Shown: positions 13,530 to 25,646 of the stretch, piece after piece
How positions within the stretch are numbered: position 1 is the first letter of the stretch
How the letters are laid out: every line of letters begins with the position of its first letter
Notes under the pieces: generated by a model
What the model was told of the DNA's origin: nothing
Databases searched by the model: none
What the model saw: the letters and a program-made list of their open reading frames with translations, nothing else
DNA from: Mixta calida
Lineage (GTDB): Bacteria > Pseudomonadota > Gammaproteobacteria > Enterobacterales > Enterobacteriaceae
Assembly: GCF_002953215.1 (NCBI RefSeq)
Contig: NZ_CP026378.1
Span: forward strand, 1-64,000
Reading direction: 5' to 3'
Length of the DNA: 64,000 bases
Translations under genes and position numbers: made by a program

Positions 13530-14501
13530 TTATTTACTGCTTTTGTTATCCACCAGGACCGCCAGCAAAATCACCACCGCTTTGACGATCATCTGATAGT
13601 AGGAAGAGACGCCCAACAGGTTCAGGCCGTTATTCAGAAAGCCGAGGATCAGCGCACCGATCAGCGTACCCATGATGCGGCCCTTACCGCCCGCCAGGCT
13701 GGTGCCGCCCAGCACCACCGCCGCAATGGCGTCCAGCTCATAACCGGTACCGGCGGTCGGCTGCGCTGACGAGAGACGCGCCACTTCAATGGTGCCCGCC
13801 AGCGCCGCCAGCATGCCGCTCAGCGCGTAGACGATGATTTTGACTCGGCTGACATTAATGCCCGACAGACGGGTTGCCGCCTCGTTGCCGCCCAGCGCGT
13901 AGATATAACGACCGAGGCGGGTATGATGCAGCATGTACCAGGCCGCCAGGAACACTACCGCCATCAGCCATACCGGCGTTGGAATCCCCAGCGGGCGGCC
14001 GATGCCGAACCAGCCAAAGAGATCGGCATTCTCGTTAAAGCCGGTGTTGACCGGGCTGCCGTCGGTATAGACCATGGTGACGCCGCGCAGCAGCAGCATC
14101 ATCACCAGCGTGGCGATAAACGCCTGCACCTTGCCTTTCGCGACGATGGTGCCGGTAACGGCGCCGATAAACGCGCCTAATCCCAGCGCGGCGGCCACGG
14201 CCAGCAGCGCATTCACCTCAAGGCCGACAATCGAGGCCGCCACCGCGCCGGTCAGCGCCAACAGCGACCCCACTGACAGGTCGATGCCGGCGGTGAGGAT
14301 AACCAGCGTCATGCCGACCGCCATAATGGCGTTCACCGAGGTCTGTTGCAGGATATTGAACAGGTTATTGACGGTAAAAAAGTTCGGACTCTGGCTGGCC
14401 ACCACCGCAATCAGCACAATCAGGGCAATCAGCGATTTCTGCTCCATCAGCCAGGCTTTGCTGAACCAGCGGCGACGGGCTGGTAAGGTTTGCGTACTCA
14501 T
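13530..14501 (-). CDS. rbsC: Ribose ABC transporter permease RbsC
   Basis: Membrane-spanning subunit of the ribose importer. The 323-residue protein is hydrophobic throughout, with multiple transmembrane segments and the BPD_transp_2 motif [20 protein letters not shown] in the C-terminal part, where it contacts the ATPase. Its ATG overlaps the rbsA stop by four bases (ATGA), so the two are translationally coupled. Confidence 0.96.
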   Translation of the reverse strand: MSTQTLPARRRWFSKAWLMEQKSLIALIVLIAVVASQSPNFFTVNNLFNILQQTSVNAIMAVGMTLVILTAGIDLSVGSLLALTGAVAASIVGLEVNALLAVAAALGLGAFIGAVTGTIVAKGKVQAFIATLVMMLLLRGVTMVYTDGSPVNTGFNENADLFGWFGIGRPLGIPTPVWLMAVVFLAAWYMLHHTRLGRYIYALGGNEAATRLSGINVSRVKIIVYALSGMLAALAGTIEVARLSSAQPTAGTGYELDAIAAVVLGGTSLAGGKGRIMGTLIGALILGFLNNGLNLLGVSSYYQMIVKAVVILLAVLVDNKSSK

Positions 14502-16009
14502 AGATGTGCTAACTCCTCGGTGCGTTGCTTGCCTACAGCGGCGGCCATCAGGACTTCCTGCGTGGCCTGTTCAATGGAAAACTCGCCGCTCAGGCGGCCT
14601 TCATGCATCACCAGAATGCGATCGCTCATTCCCAGCACTTCGGGCATCTCCGACGAGACGAGAATGATGCTCAGACCTTCATCCTTAAACTGGTTGATCA
14701 GCTGATAAATCTCTTTCTTGGCGCCGACATCCACGCCGCGCGTCGGCTCATCCAGAATCAATACGTTCGGGCGCGTCATCAGTCCGCGCGCGATGGCGAC
14801 TTTTTGCTGATTGCCCCCGGAGAGCAAGCCAATGGTTTGATCCATGCCGGGCGTTTTAATGTTAAAGAGCCGGATAAAATCGCTGACCGCCAGCTGCTCG
14901 GCGCTGTGCTTCAGCCCGCCGCCCGCGCGGCTGAAATAGCGCAGCGCGGTCAGCGACATGTTTTCTTTTACCGTCATTCCCAGCACCAGGCCGTCACGCT
15001 TGCGATCCTCGGAGATATAGACGATGCCGTTAGCCAGCCCGTCCTGCGGCGTGCGGATAGTAATGTCGCGGCCATTAAGCGTGACGCGTCCCGCGCTGCG
15101 CGGCTGCGCGCCGTACAGCACCTTCATCAGTTCGGTGCGTCCGGCGCCCATCAGTCCCGCCACACCAAGTATTTCGCCTTTACGCAGCGTAAAGCTGACG
15201 TTGTCGATGCCCGGTCCGCTGAGGTTTTCCACCTTTAGCCGCACTTCGCCCGGCGCTTTGTCCAATCGCGGATACTGATCTTCCAGCTTACGGCCCACCA
15301 TCATCTCGATCAGCGAAGCTTCAGTTAGCGTATCGACGCTGCGTTCAGCAATAAACTGTCCGTCGCGGAATACCGTCACGTCATCACAAATTTCAAAGAT
15401 TTCTTTCATGCGATGAGAGATATAAACGATGCCGCAGCCCTGCGCTTTCAGTTCATTGATCACGCGAAACAGGGAGACCGTTTCGGTATCAGTCAGCGCA
15501 TCGGTCGGCTCGTCCATCACGATGACTTTCGATTCAAAGCTGAGCACCTTGGCGATCTCCACCATCTGCTGATCGCCAATCGAAAGATCGCCGACCAGCC
15601 TGTGGCTGTTGAAACGCAGATTCAGCCTTTTCAGCAGCGCGTCCGCTTCGGCGTACATTTTTTTCCAGTCAATACGCCCAAGACGGCTGACAAATTCACG
15701 TCCCAGAAAGATATTTTCGGCGATAGAGAGTTGCGGAATCAGGTTCAGTTCCTGATGGATAATGCCGATCCCTGCTTCCTGCGACGCTTTCGGGCCGCTG
15801 AAGTGGGTCTCTTCGCCCAGCCACTGCAACGAACCGGCGTCGCGGCTGTAGATACCCGTCAATACCTTCATCATGGTGGATTTGCCCGCGCCGTTTTCCC
15901 CCACCAGCGCCATCACCCGGCCAGGGTAAACAGAGAGTGAAGCGCCGTTAAGCGCCTTCACGCCGGGGAATGATTTCTCAATGCCTTTCAGTTGCAATAA
16001 CGGTTGCAT
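14498..16009 (-). CDS. rbsA: Ribose ABC transporter ATP-binding protein RbsA
   Basis: Drives ribose uptake; a fused double ATPase of 503 residues. The N-terminal half has intact Walker [10 protein letters not shown], signature [15 protein letters not shown] and Walker [12 protein letters not shown]. The C-terminal half has a degenerate P-loop (GLMGAGRTE) but a good signature [15 protein letters not shown], the usual asymmetry of sugar importers. It lies seven bases after rbsD and is coupled to rbsC. Confidence 0.96.
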   Translation of the reverse strand: MQPLLQLKGIEKSFPGVKALNGASLSVYPGRVMALVGENGAGKSTMMKVLTGIYSRDAGSLQWLGEETHFSGPKASQEAGIGIIHQELNLIPQLSIAENIFLGREFVSRLGRIDWKKMYAEADALLKRLNLRFNSHRLVGDLSIGDQQMVEIAKVLSFESKVIVMDEPTDALTDTETVSLFRVINELKAQGCGIVYISHRMKEIFEICDDVTVFRDGQFIAERSVDTLTEASLIEMMVGRKLEDQYPRLDKAPGEVRLKVENLSGPGIDNVSFTLRKGEILGVAGLMGAGRTELMKVLYGAQPRSAGRVTLNGRDITIRTPQDGLANGIVYISEDRKRDGLVLGMTVKENMSLTALRYFSRAGGGLKHSAEQLAVSDFIRLFNIKTPGMDQTIGLLSGGNQQKVAIARGLMTRPNVLILDEPTRGVDVGAKKEIYQLINQFKDEGLSIILVSSEMPEVLGMSDRILVMHEGRLSGEFSIEQATQEVLMAAAVGKQRTEELAHL

Positions 16010-16016
16010 GGCAGCC

Positions 16017-16436
16017 TCAGAAGGTCACGCCGGCGGTCAGGATAATATTCGCGTACGGGGTGCATTCCCCGCTGCGCACTACCGCCTGGCTCCGTTGCGT
16101 TAAGGTTTTGAAATGTTCGTGCGGGACATACTCAATGTTGATGACGTTGCCCTGCTGGCGCTGTAGCGACTCCAGCAGCGCCAGCAGTTCGCGGTGCAGA
16201 CCAGCGTTATGCTCGCGGATCTCTTCGGCGATGACCGCGCTTTCTACCTGCATCTCATGCGTGACCGCCTGCGCCACCTGTAAAAAAGTGGGAATGCCGT
16301 GCGTAACGGCTAGATCGATGCGCTGCGGCCCTGGCGGAATCGGCAAACCGGCGTCGCCGATAGTCAGGCTGTCGGTATGGCCCAGGCGGGCGACGACGGC
16401 GGAAATGTCAGCGTTAAGTAGGGGGCTTTTTTTCAT
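16017..16436 (-). CDS. rbsD: D-ribose pyranase RbsD
   Basis: Interconverts pyranose and furanose forms of ribose so that ribokinase can use it. The 139-residue length equals E. coli. The conserved N-terminal signature [19 protein letters not shown] contains the catalytic His. First gene of the operon, with an AGGAG ribosome site and two RbsR-type palindromes directly upstream. Confidence 0.96.
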   Translation of the reverse strand: MKKSPLLNADISAVVARLGHTDSLTIGDAGLPIPPGPQRIDLAVTHGIPTFLQVAQAVTHEMQVESAVIAEEIREHNAGLHRELLALLESLQRQQGNVINIEYVPHEHFKTLTQRSQAVVRSGECTPYANIILTAGVTF

Positions 16437-16448
16437 TATACGCTCCTG

Positions 16449-16464
16449 AGCGAAACGTTTCGCT
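16449..16464 (-). promoter_or_regulatory. RbsR operator, proximal
   Basis: AGCGAAACGTTTCGCT is a perfect 16-base palindrome with the central CG typical of LacI-family operators. It lies 13 bases upstream of the rbsD start codon. Confidence 0.85.
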
Positions 16465-16527
16465 GAACGGGAGTGTCAGAAAAAGTGGCGAATAAGACAA
16501 CAGGAAGGTAACGAAATTGTGATCGCT

Positions 16528-16543
16528 ATCGAAACGTTTCGCT
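16528..16543 (-). promoter_or_regulatory. RbsR operator, distal, with adjacent CRP-like half-site
   Basis: A second copy of CGAAACGTTTCG (16530-16541) lies 79 bases from the proximal operator, compatible with looping. TGTGA at 16518-16522 directly beside it resembles a CRP half-site, fitting catabolite control known for rbs in E. coli; the CRP call is weak. Confidence 0.75.
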
Positions 16544-16575
16544 GACCGGCGAAAAAATTTGATTTAGGCAACGAA

Positions 16576-16595
16576 GCGGGCCTGATAAGGCCCGC
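16576..16595 (-). terminator. Probable budABC terminator
   Basis: A perfect seven-base stem GCGGGCC / GGCCCGC with a six-base loop lies just after the budC stop codon on the minus strand. The following tract is only moderately T-rich, so termination efficiency is uncertain. Confidence 0.6.
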
Positions 16596-16605
16596 AGAAA
16601 GGGGA

Positions 16606-17409
<804 letters not shown>

Positions 17410-19086
17410 TTACAGGATCTGGCTCAGGTGCAGCTGCCCCATCAGTTTCGGGTTGTCGGCATAATCCACCGGCACCGCCACCACAGCCGGTCCCTGAACG
17501 TCCATCGCCTTACGCAGGATAGGTTCCAGCTGATCGGCGCTTTCCACCGCGAAACCGGCTGCGCCGAAGGCTTCCGCATAGGCTTTGAAATCGATCGGGC
17601 CGAACTTCACGCCGGACACGCGCTGATATTTCTGTTCTTCCTGAATCGCCACCATGTTGTAGGCGTTGTCGACCCAGATAATGTGCAGCACATTGGCACC
17701 CAGACGCACCGCTGTTTCCAGCTCCATGCTCGACTGCATAAAGCCGCCGTCGCCCGATACCGACACCACTTTGCGGCTCGGATCCACCAGCCAGGCGCCG
17801 ATTGCCCAGGGCAGCGCCACGCCCATGGTTTGCTGACCGTTGGAGATCATGATTTGACGCGCACGGAAGCTGTAGAGATAGCGGGCGATCCAGATATGGA
17901 AACTGCCCATATCCACCGTCAGGGTAACGTCTTTATTAATGATGTCCTGCATGGCGCGCACGATGCGCAGCGGATGCAGGGCGAACTGATTCAGCTGATG
18001 GCCGCGCATCGCCAGCAGTTCACGCTGCTGTTGGCGATCCTTGAGGATTTCAGCCGACTCCGCGCTGAGGTGCAGCGGCGCTTCAATCCGCGCGGCGAGT
18101 TTATCCAGCGTTGAGGCGATATCGCCGATCAGCTCCGCGTCCGGCTGGTAACAGTTGTCGGTTTCCGCAGGCAGCACGTCGATATGCACCAGTTCGGCAT
18201 GACCGCTGTTCCATTTCGCCGGTTCATATTCCACTGGGCTGTAGCCGATAGTGATAATCAAATCCGCCTGACGCAGCAGCCGATCGCCCGCCTGGTTATT
18301 AAACAGTCCGACACGGCCCGCAAAGCGCGAGAAGTGAGACTGGGAGACGGCGCCGGCCGCCTGATAGGTACTGGTCACCGGAATATGGCTGCGCTCCAGC
18401 AGACGATGCAATGCGGTGGCGTTATGCGGCTGGCTGGCCATCAGGCCCAGCAGGATAATGGGGTTTTTCGCTTTCGCGATTTTGTCGGCGACGGCGTTGA
18501 TCGCGCCTTCCGGCGCGGAACCGAGCAGCAGCTCGCCTGCGGGCGTCAACACGTTGCCGCGCACCGGACCGTCGACAATATCCTGCGGCAGACTGACGAA
18601 AGCGCCGCCGGGACGGCCCAGCTCCGCATAGCGGAACGCATTGGCTATGATTTCGCCCAGCGCATCGGGCGCGCCCACTTCCACCGCATATTTGGTGATC
18701 GGGCGGAACATACCGACGGTATCCATGCTCTGATGGACCAACTTGGCGCTGTCCGCGCGTTTCACCGCGCCGCCCAGCGCCACAACCGGGTCGCCTTCCG
18801 AGGTAGCGGTCGCCATGCCGGTGATCAGGTTGGAGCAGCCGGGACCGGAGGTCACCAGCGCCACGCCCGCCTTGCCGGTCAGACGTCCTACCGCCGCCGC
18901 CATAAACGCCGCGTTCGCTTCATGGCGAACCGGAATGGTCTGGATAGAAGAGTCCACCAGCGAATCGAAAACTTTATCTACTTTAGCGCCGGGAATGCCG
19001 AACACCTGCTTCACGCCCTGCGCCTCCAGCTGGGCAACAATCAAATCGGCGCCGTGCGCCCATTCTTTTTGCATATCGCTTTTCAT
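17410..19086 (-). CDS. budB: Catabolic acetolactate synthase
   Basis: Thiamine-diphosphate enzyme condensing two pyruvates to alpha-acetolactate in the fermentative, non-biosynthetic route. The 558-residue single polypeptide has the N-terminal pyrimidine domain with the catalytic Glu in [10 protein letters not shown] and the C-terminal TPP motif GDGGF...WVDNAYN. Length matches Klebsiella BudB and no regulatory subunit gene is adjacent, both typical of the catabolic enzyme. An internal ATG four codons in (MQKEW) is an alternative start. Confidence 0.95.
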   Translation of the reverse strand: MKSDMQKEWAHGADLIVAQLEAQGVKQVFGIPGAKVDKVFDSLVDSSIQTIPVRHEANAAFMAAAVGRLTGKAGVALVTSGPGCSNLITGMATATSEGDPVVALGGAVKRADSAKLVHQSMDTVGMFRPITKYAVEVGAPDALGEIIANAFRYAELGRPGGAFVSLPQDIVDGPVRGNVLTPAGELLLGSAPEGAINAVADKIAKAKNPIILLGLMASQPHNATALHRLLERSHIPVTSTYQAAGAVSQSHFSRFAGRVGLFNNQAGDRLLRQADLIITIGYSPVEYEPAKWNSGHAELVHIDVLPAETDNCYQPDAELIGDIASTLDKLAARIEAPLHLSAESAEILKDRQQQRELLAMRGHQLNQFALHPLRIVRAMQDIINKDVTLTVDMGSFHIWIARYLYSFRARQIMISNGQQTMGVALPWAIGAWLVDPSRKVVSVSGDGGFMQSSMELETAVRLGANVLHIIWVDNAYNMVAIQEEQKYQRVSGVKFGPIDFKAYAEAFGAAGFAVESADQLEPILRKAMDVQGPAVVAVPVDYADNPKLMGQLHLSQIL

Positions 19087-19106
19087 TGTTTCTCCTGTGG
19101 CGAGGA

Positions 19107-19889
19107 TTAGCTTTCAACGGCGCGGATGGCACTGTCGAGATCGTCAGGGTTGAGATTGGCCTGCAAAAAATCGGGGTCCTCAGGCAGATCGACCACCAGC
19201 TTGCTGATGGCGCCAAAGGTCAGTACGCCGCTCTCCAGGCTATAATTCAGTACGTGGCCGCCGCCCTGACGATCGTCAGTAATGAAATGTTCGTGATAGC
19301 CGGCGACATTAATGCCCTGCATATACTGCGGCGTGCGGAAGCCAATCAGCACGCCATCGCGCTGGTCGAAATGGAAGGTCGGCTGCTGTTCCACCGCTTC
19401 CATCATCGGCTTATAAGGTCGGTGCTGACAGGGCACGGTGCGCGTTGCAACCTGAGAGAAACGCCCATCGATGCGCAGGGCGCAAAACTGGTTATCAGAT
19501 GAAATCTGCTGATTAATGATCTCATGTACCGCGTCGCGATCGGCCGGACCGTCGAAGTGATGGTGATATTGCGGCTGGAAAAAGGTCATCACCGCGAACG
19601 GCGTGCGTTGATCCGGGCGGGCGGCGTTGGCGCTGCCGTCGGCGCGCAGCTGGTAAACCTGACTGTTAAAGGCGATCAGCTCGCCATCAAGACGGTTAAA
19701 GGTGCCCAGGCCGAAGTCGCCTTTTTTCAGCAGGTCGGCGATGGTGCGCGAGCCTTCATAGACGCCGCTCAGCAGCGCGCTCATCAATGAGGTCTGATAG
19801 ATTACACTTTCTGGCTGTTCTTTGCGGATAGCGCTCAGGGTATCGGCCAACAGTTTCTCGCATAAACAATCAGTTACAGAATGAGGCAT
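19107..19889 (-). CDS. budA: Alpha-acetolactate decarboxylase
   Basis: Converts alpha-acetolactate to acetoin and CO2, diverting pyruvate to neutral products and limiting acidification. The 260-residue protein carries the metal-binding histidines in [16 protein letters not shown] near residue 195. Other hallmark blocks are [13 protein letters not shown] and GDFGLGTFN. First gene of the operon, with a strong GGGAGGG ribosome site and a divergent LysR regulator 106 bases away. Confidence 0.95.
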   Translation of the reverse strand: MPHSVTDCLCEKLLADTLSAIRKEQPESVIYQTSLMSALLSGVYEGSRTIADLLKKGDFGLGTFNRLDGELIAFNSQVYQLRADGSANAARPDQRTPFAVMTFFQPQYHHHFDGPADRDAVHEIINQQISSDNQFCALRIDGRFSQVATRTVPCQHRPYKPMMEAVEQQPTFHFDQRDGVLIGFRTPQYMQGINVAGYHEHFITDDRQGGGHVLNYSLESGVLTFGAISKLVVDLPEDPDFLQANLNPDDLDSAIRAVES

Positions 19890-19911
19890 TATTCCCTCCC
19901 TTACAGAAAAG

Positions 19912-19927
19912 GTTAATATTCATTAAC
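19912..19927. promoter_or_regulatory. Candidate LysR-type operator between budA and budR
   Basis: GTTAAT-ATTC-ATTAAC has perfect six-base arms in the 106-base divergent intergenic region. Its form and position fit a LysR-family (BudR) recognition site, but there is no direct evidence of binding. Confidence 0.5.
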
Positions 19928-19995
19928 TGTAATGTTGACTCGATTCAGTTCGGGAATCCAATATAGAAAGCCCTTCACTTTGAGACGTTTTAGAT

Positions 19996-20895
19996 ATGGA
20001 ACTACGGTATCTGCGTTATTTCGTCGCCGTCGCGCAGACGCGCAACTTTACGCGCGCCGCTGAAATGCTGGGGATCTCCCAGCCGCCGTTGAGCCAGCAG
20101 ATATTGCGTCTGGAACGCGAGATCGGCACGCCGCTGCTCAGACGTCTGACGCGCGGCGTGGAGTTGACGGAAGCGGGCGAGGCGTTTTATCAGGATGCCT
20201 GCCAAATCCTCGATCTGACCGGTCATGCGCTGGAGAAGGCGAAAGGGATCGCGCGCGGCGTCACCGGTAAGCTGTCGCTGGGCTTCGCCAGCTCGGTCGC
20301 CTTTCATCAGGATATTTTTCGTTTGCTGCACGCTTTCCAGCAGCAGTTTCCATCGGTAACGCTGCTGCCGCGCGAGGCAAGCATGTCGACGCTGATGCAG
20401 GATTTACAGGAAGGATTGCTGGATGCGGCCTTTGTGCGCTTGCCTTGTGAAACCAGCAAGTCGTTTCATTTGAAACTGATCGCCAGCGAAGCGATGCGCA
20501 TCGTGCTGCCCGCGTCGCATCCTCTGAGCGAACAGGAAGAGATAAGGCTGACGCAACTGAGCGATACGCCGATGGTGATGTTTCCGCGCGAGGTGGCGCC
20601 CAGCCTGTATGAATCGATCATCAGCGCCTGCGTGCGGGCGGGCTTTCAGCCGCAGACCGGCCCGCAGGCGCCGCAGATCTCCTCGGCTATCGGCATGGTC
20701 GCCGCCGGGTTCGGCTTCGCGCTGGTGCCGGAATCGCTCAGCTGCGTCGCGATGCCGGGCATTCGCTTTCTGCCCTGCCCGGAAGCGTCGCTGACCACCG
20801 ACGTGGCGCTGGCCTGGCGACGCTGGGACCGTTCGCCTACGCTACAGCATCTTTTAGAGACGCTGGCGCAGCAGTTGAACGCGCAGGATCACTGA
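19996..20895 (+). CDS. budR: LysR family regulator of the bud operon
   Basis: A 299-residue LysR-type transcription factor. Residues 1-60 form the winged HTH (MELRYLRYFVAVAQTRNFTRAAEMLG), and the rest is the ligand-binding domain. It is divergent from budA, the arrangement of BudR/AlsR activators that respond to acetate and low pH in Klebsiella and Bacillus. The role is assigned from position and family. It overlaps the end of convergent ygiW by seven bases. Confidence 0.88.
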   Translation: MELRYLRYFVAVAQTRNFTRAAEMLGISQPPLSQQILRLEREIGTPLLRRLTRGVELTEAGEAFYQDACQILDLTGHALEKAKGIARGVTGKLSLGFASSVAFHQDIFRLLHAFQQQFPSVTLLPREASMSTLMQDLQEGLLDAAFVRLPCETSKSFHLKLIASEAMRIVLPASHPLSEQEEIRLTQLSDTPMVMFPREVAPSLYESIISACVRAGFQPQTGPQAPQISSAIGMVAAGFGFALVPESLSCVAMPGIRFLPCPEASLTTDVALAWRRWDRSPTLQHLLETLAQQLNAQDH

Positions 20896-21281
20896 ATCTT
20901 ACGCACCTGTTTGACTTCCAGCTGAGCGTCATTGAAGGCCTTATCAATCTCACCCTGTAACTCGACTTTATCTTTAGGGGAGACGCTCTGGCCTTGCCAG
21001 GTTTTATCATCAATCTCGACGGAGAGCGTGCCCGTTTCATCGCGGAACAGATAATCATCATCGCTGAGGCGTTTCTCAATCGTGCCGCGTACGGTGACCC
21101 AGCTGTCATCTTTCATCTCTTTCGCTTCTTTTACCGTCACCACATTCTGCGGCCCTTTGAAGCCGCCTTTCTGCGCCTGGGTCTGCGGCGAGTTAGGATC
21201 GACAAAGCCACCGCTCTGCGCCGCTAATGCCGGCATTGTGAACAGAGCAAGAATCGCAACCATTGCAGCATGCTTTTTCAT
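20889..21281 (-). CDS. ygiW: YgiW family BOF-domain periplasmic protein
   Basis: A small secreted protein of about 130 residues. A signal peptide ends PALA, and a single bacterial OB-fold (BOF/YdeI-YgiW) domain follows with the typical TVRGTIEKRLSDDDYLFRDETGTLSVEID. In E. coli it is linked to stress and polymyxin-type responses. I chose MKKHAAMV at 21281; the ATG one codon earlier has equal support, and a longer frame reaching 21335 is unlikely. Divergent from qseBC, exactly as in E. coli. Confidence 0.9.
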   Translation of the reverse strand: MKKHAAMVAILALFTMPALAAQSGGFVDPNSPQTQAQKGGFKGPQNVVTVKEAKEMKDDSWVTVRGTIEKRLSDDDYLFRDETGTLSVEIDDKTWQGQSVSPKDKVELQGEIDKAFNDAQLEVKQVRKIQ

Positions 21282-21341
21282 CATAATTTCCCTCTTTTGG
21301 TGAATGACGTGGGTGGACGTTTTTAAGTACAGCACAGGGTT

Positions 21342-21358
21342 CTTAACAGGATCTTAAG
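21342..21358. promoter_or_regulatory. CTTAA direct repeat (QseB/PmrA-type box)
   Basis: CTTAAC-AGGAT-CTTAAG is two half-sites 11 bases apart, the pattern bound by OmpR-family regulators of the PmrA/QseB group. It lies between ygiW and qseB and so could serve both. Confidence 0.6.
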
Positions 21359-21474
21359 GCGGGTCGTTTTTTTCTCGCTTTGCTGGCGGGCGTTACTATT
21401 TGCCGTTGCATTCTGTACAAGCGGCGCTTAAGTCTCGTATAACGGCGGCAGTGACCTAATCAGGGAGGAAACCC

Positions 21475-22137
21475 ATGCGCATTCTGTTAATTGAGGACGA
21501 CAGGTTAATCGGCGACGGCATTCGGGCGGGGCTGGGCAAGCTGGGGTTCAGCGTGGACTGGCTGACGGATGGGCGACAGGGAATGCAGGCGCTGAGCGCG
21601 GCGACCTACGATGCCGTGGTGCTCGATCTCAGCCTGCCGCAGTTAGACGGGCTGGATATTCTGCGCGCCTGGCGCAGCCGGGGCGAAGATATTCCGGTGC
21701 TGATCTTAACCGCTCGCGATGCGGTGGCGCAGCGGGTGGACGGCCTGCAACAGGGCGCAGATGATTATCTCTGCAAACCTTTTGCGCTCAGCGAGGTCGC
21801 CGCGCGCCTTCAGGCGCTGATCCGCCGCCGTCATGGGCAACTGCAACCCACGCTGAGTCACGGTTCGTTGATGCTCGATCCCGCAGCGCGCGCGGTGACG
21901 CTGAACGGCGCGCCAGTTGAGCTGAAGCCGCGCGAGCTGGCGCTGCTGGAGCTTTTTATGCTGAATGCGGGCCGCGTGCTGACCCGGGCGCAGCTGGAAG
22001 AGAAACTCTACAGCTGGGAGCAGGATGTTTCCAGCAACGCTGTTGAAGTGCATATTCATCATCTGCGGAAAAAACTGGGCAATGCTGCTATTCGCACGGT
22101 GCACGGTGTGGGTTATACGCTGGGAGAAACCGCATGA
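21475..22137 (+). CDS. qseB: Response regulator QseB
   Basis: OmpR-family two-component regulator paired with QseC, affecting motility, virulence and envelope genes in enteric bacteria. The 220-residue protein has a receiver with acidic D8/D9, phosphoacceptor D51 and K101, and a C-terminal winged HTH ending HHLRKKLG...[11 protein letters not shown]. Highly similar to E. coli QseB along the full length. It overlaps qseC by four bases (ATGA). Confidence 0.95.
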   Translation: MRILLIEDDRLIGDGIRAGLGKLGFSVDWLTDGRQGMQALSAATYDAVVLDLSLPQLDGLDILRAWRSRGEDIPVLILTARDAVAQRVDGLQQGADDYLCKPFALSEVAARLQALIRRRHGQLQPTLSHGSLMLDPAARAVTLNGAPVELKPRELALLELFMLNAGRVLTRAQLEEKLYSWEQDVSSNAVEVHIHHLRKKLGNAAIRTVHGVGYTLGETA

Positions 22138-23486
22138 GTCAGCTCAGCCTGCGCGCCCGTCTGACCGTCGGCTTCTTACTGCTTACGGCGATCTGCTGGG
22201 GCATCGCCAGCGTCAGCGCCTGGTTACAAACGCGCCACAAAATCAATCAGCTGTTCGATACGCAGCAGCTGCTGTTCGCCCGGCATCTGGCTTCCCTCAC
22301 GCCAGCGCAATTAACCCAGTCGACGGCAATGCCGGAAGCAAAAAAAATCCTGCCTCATCACCGAGGCGCGCTGGAGGACGATGCGCTGGCTTTTGCCATT
22401 TATACCCGCGACGGCAGGCGACTGGTGGACGATGGCGACAACGGCAAAAAATTTCTGTTTGAACCGCGCTGGCGTGGCTTTCGTGACGGCAAACTGCGCG
22501 ACGATGACGATCCGTGGCGCATAGTCTGGCTGAATACGCCTGACGGCCGTTATGTGGTGGCGGTCGGGCAGGAATGGGAATACCGTGATGAAATGACCAC
22601 CGACGTGGTGCAAAGCGTGCTGCTGCCATGGCTGTTTGCGCTGCCGGTAATGGTTGTGCTGCTGCTCTGGCTGCTCCAGCGCGAGCTGACGCCGCTCAGG
22701 CAGATCGCCCGGCAGCTGCAACAGCGTTCTCCCGATAACGCCGACGCGCTTAACGCGACCCGGCTGCCCTCGGAAGTGCGTCCGATAGTGGACGCGCTTA
22801 ACGGCCTGTTCGCCCGTATCCATGCCATGCTGCAGCGCGAACGGCGTTTCACCTCCGACGCGGCGCACGAGCTGCGCAGCCCGTTGGCGGCGTTGAAGGT
22901 GCAGAGCGAGGTAGTGCAACTGGCCCATGACGACGCCGGAATGCGTCAACACGCGCTGACTAACCTGGACGCCAGCATCAACCGCGCCACCCGGCTGGTG
23001 GATCAGCTGCTTACCCTCTCTCGACTGGATGCGCAGCGGGCGCTGGCGGAAAGCGAAACGGTGGATATAGAGGCGCTGCTGCGTCAGGCGATTGTCGAAC
23101 AGGATAAGACGGCGCAGCAGGCTGGCATTACACTGCGGCTGGAGAACCAGGCTGGTGAAGCGCAGGCGTGTCAGGGACATCCGTTGCTGCTTTCTCTGCT
23201 GCTGCGCAATTTGCTGGACAATGCGATTCGCTATGGTCGCGCAGGCGGCACCGTGACGTTGATCCTACGTCGGCGTCAGTTTGAGGTATACGATGACGGG
23301 CCTGGCGTGGAGCAAGAGGCGCTGGCGCGCATCGGCGAACGATTTTACCGACCGCCCGGACAGGAAAAATCAGGCAGTGGACTCGGTCTTTCCATTGTGC
23401 AGCATATCGCCACCTTGCACGGCATGCGTATGCAGATGGCGAACCGACCGCAGGGCGGCTTTAGCGTCACCTTCGATCTGCCATAA
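22134..23486 (+). CDS. qseC: Sensor histidine kinase QseC
   Basis: Inner-membrane sensor kinase for QseB, reported to respond to autoinducer-3 and catecholamines in E. coli. The 450-residue protein has TM1 at about 11-29, a periplasmic sensor rich in DDDD-type acidic stretches, TM2 at about 161-182, a HAMP region, the phosphoacceptor H245 in [10 protein letters not shown], and ATPase boxes [15 protein letters not shown] and GSGLGLSIV. Its stop codon abuts a terminator hairpin. Confidence 0.95.
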   Translation: MSQLSLRARLTVGFLLLTAICWGIASVSAWLQTRHKINQLFDTQQLLFARHLASLTPAQLTQSTAMPEAKKILPHHRGALEDDALAFAIYTRDGRRLVDDGDNGKKFLFEPRWRGFRDGKLRDDDDPWRIVWLNTPDGRYVVAVGQEWEYRDEMTTDVVQSVLLPWLFALPVMVVLLLWLLQRELTPLRQIARQLQQRSPDNADALNATRLPSEVRPIVDALNGLFARIHAMLQRERRFTSDAAHELRSPLAALKVQSEVVQLAHDDAGMRQHALTNLDASINRATRLVDQLLTLSRLDAQRALAESETVDIEALLRQAIVEQDKTAQQAGITLRLENQAGEAQACQGHPLLLSLLLRNLLDNAIRYGRAGGTVTLILRRRQFEVYDDGPGVEQEALARIGERFYRPPGQEKSGSGLGLSIVQHIATLHGMRMQMANRPQGGFSVTFDLP

Positions 23487-23509
23487 AAAAGAGCAGCCTT
23501 AGCTGCTCT
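23485..23509 (-). terminator. kup terminator
   Basis: The stem GAGCAGC / GCTGCTC with a four-base loop is followed by six Ts on the minus strand, just past the kup stop. On the plus strand it also lies at the end of qseC but without a clear T-run. Confidence 0.85.
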
Positions 23510-23514
23510 CTGCT

Positions 23515-25383
23515 TTAAATCTCGACCTGAGTGCCCAGCTCGATAACCCGGTTAGGCGGGATTTCAAACTGGTCGGGCGCGCGCAGGGCGTTGCGTTGCA
23601 GCGCGAGGAACAGCTTACCGCGCAAATGCAAATACCAGGGACGTTTGCCGATGATCAGCGATTCGTGCGACATAAAGAACGACGTTTCCGTCATGCGGCA
23701 GTTCAGCCCTTCAAGACCGCAACGGTGGAAAATCTCCTCCATATTCGGCGTTTCGCGCCAGCCGTAGCTGCCCACCACGCGCCAGAAGGTTGGCGAAAGC
23801 TGTTCAATGGTGACGCGTCGGACGTTATGCACGTAAGGCGCGTCTTCGGTGCGCAGCGTCAGCAGCACCACGCGCTCATGCAGCACCTTGTTATGTTTCA
23901 GGTTATGCAGCAGCGCAAACGGAATCACGTTCAGCGCGCGCGACATATAAACGGCGGTGCCCGGCACGCGCACCGGCGGCGATTTTTCCAGCGAGGCGAT
24001 CATCGCGTCCAGCGAGTTGCCGTGTTCATGCATACGGCGCAGCAGGCGGAAACGCTCGCTTTTCCAGGTCGTCATGATGATAAACATCGTCATACCCAGA
24101 CAGAGCGGCAGCCAGCCGCCGGAGAAGATCTTAATCAGGTTGGCCGAGAACAGCGGAATATCGAAGCAGAGCAGCGCCACCAGGATCAGCGCCACCAGCA
24201 GTCGGTTCCAGTGCCAGTTCTTTATCGCCACGGTACAGACCAGAATAGACGTCAGGATCATGGTGCCGGTCACGGCGATGCCATAGGCCGCCGCCAGGTT
24301 GCTGGAATGCTCGAAGCTGATAATTACAATCAGCACCGCATAGTAGAGCAGCCAGTTAATTACCGGGATATAGATCTGGCCAGACTCTTCTTCCGAGGTA
24401 TGGATAATGCGCATCGGCGGCAGATAGCCCAGGCGCACCGCCTGACGGGTCAGCGAAAAGACGCCGGAAATCACCGCCTGAGAAGCGATAACCGTCGCCA
24501 GCGTGGCGAGGATCAGCATCGGGATTAGCGCCCAATCCGGCGCCAGCAGAAAGAAGGGGTTTTTAATCGCTTCAGGATGCTTCAGCAGCAGCGCACCCTG
24601 ACCAAAGTAGTTCAGCACCAGCGAAGGGATCACCACGCTGAACCAGGCGAGGCGAATCGGCGTTTTACCGAAATGGCCCATATCGGCGTAGAGCGCCTCC
24701 ACCCCGGTAATCGCCAGCACCACCGAGCCGAGCGCGAAGAACGAAACCTGTTTGTATTCCAGGAAGAAATGCATCGCCCACGCGGGATTCAGCGCCTGCA
24801 ACACGTCCGGGTTATGAATAATGCTGCGCGCGCCGAGCACCGCCAGCACGAGAAACCACAGCAGCATCACCGGCGCGAACAGCTTGCCCACCATGCCGGT
24901 GCCATGTTTCTGAATGATAAACAGCAACGTCAGTACGGCGATCGACAGCGGCACGATATACGGATCGAGCGACGGCGCGGCAATTTCCAGACCTTCTATC
25001 GCGGACATCACCGAAATGGCTGGGGTAATCACCACCTCCCCGTAAAAAAAGCTGCCGCCGATCAGCCCCATAATCACCAGCACGGCGGTGGCTTTGCCGC
25101 CGGTATTGCGTCCCGCCAGCGACATCAGCGTCAGGATGCCGCCTTCTCCGGCGTTATCGGCGCGCATCACATAGCTGATGTATTTCAGGGAAACCACCAC
25201 GATCAACAGCCAGAAGATCAATGATAAGAAGCCGAACACGGCGTCGCGCTCAACGCCAAAACCAAACTGCCCGGACAAACATTCGCGCAAGGTATAAAGC
25301 GGGCTGGTGCCAATATCCCCGTAAACCACACCTATTGCCGCCAGGGTGACTGCGGCGAGCGGCTGCTTCTTGTCAGAACTCAT
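23515..25383 (-). CDS. kup: Low-affinity potassium transport protein Kup
   Basis: Constitutive K+ (and Cs+) uptake system, a proton symporter of the KUP/HAK/KT family. The 622 residues equal the E. coli length. About 12 transmembrane segments occupy residues 10-440, with the family motif [14 protein letters not shown] at the N-terminus; a cytoplasmic C-terminal domain of about 180 residues follows. Divergent from ravA across about 260 bases, as in E. coli. Confidence 0.97.
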   Translation of the reverse strand: MSSDKKQPLAAVTLAAIGVVYGDIGTSPLYTLRECLSGQFGFGVERDAVFGFLSLIFWLLIVVVSLKYISYVMRADNAGEGGILTLMSLAGRNTGGKATAVLVIMGLIGGSFFYGEVVITPAISVMSAIEGLEIAAPSLDPYIVPLSIAVLTLLFIIQKHGTGMVGKLFAPVMLLWFLVLAVLGARSIIHNPDVLQALNPAWAMHFFLEYKQVSFFALGSVVLAITGVEALYADMGHFGKTPIRLAWFSVVIPSLVLNYFGQGALLLKHPEAIKNPFFLLAPDWALIPMLILATLATVIASQAVISGVFSLTRQAVRLGYLPPMRIIHTSEEESGQIYIPVINWLLYYAVLIVIISFEHSSNLAAAYGIAVTGTMILTSILVCTVAIKNWHWNRLLVALILVALLCFDIPLFSANLIKIFSGGWLPLCLGMTMFIIMTTWKSERFRLLRRMHEHGNSLDAMIASLEKSPPVRVPGTAVYMSRALNVIPFALLHNLKHNKVLHERVVLLTLRTEDAPYVHNVRRVTIEQLSPTFWRVVGSYGWRETPNMEEIFHRCGLEGLNCRMTETSFFMSHESLIIGKRPWYLHLRGKLFLALQRNALRAPDQFEIPPNRVIELGTQVEI

Positions 25384-25646
25384 AATGTCATCTTTTCCAG
25401 GAGCGCTGCGACGTATCGGCGCACGGCTCAGACCATCAAAAAGCGCACAGTATGCCTAATTTTAAGCAAAAACCCACCCCTGGACGGCAGCGGTTTTCGA
25501 CAATAATTGGCAATAGAAGCGTCGCTTCACCCTTTCACGATAAAAAAGCTGACGGCTATCAATGCTTTCAAGCATGATAGCCAGTAGTGTTTGCGCCCGC
25601 TAATCGGGTAAAGCGTGTGCAGTAGTAACAGGATAATTGACTGATT

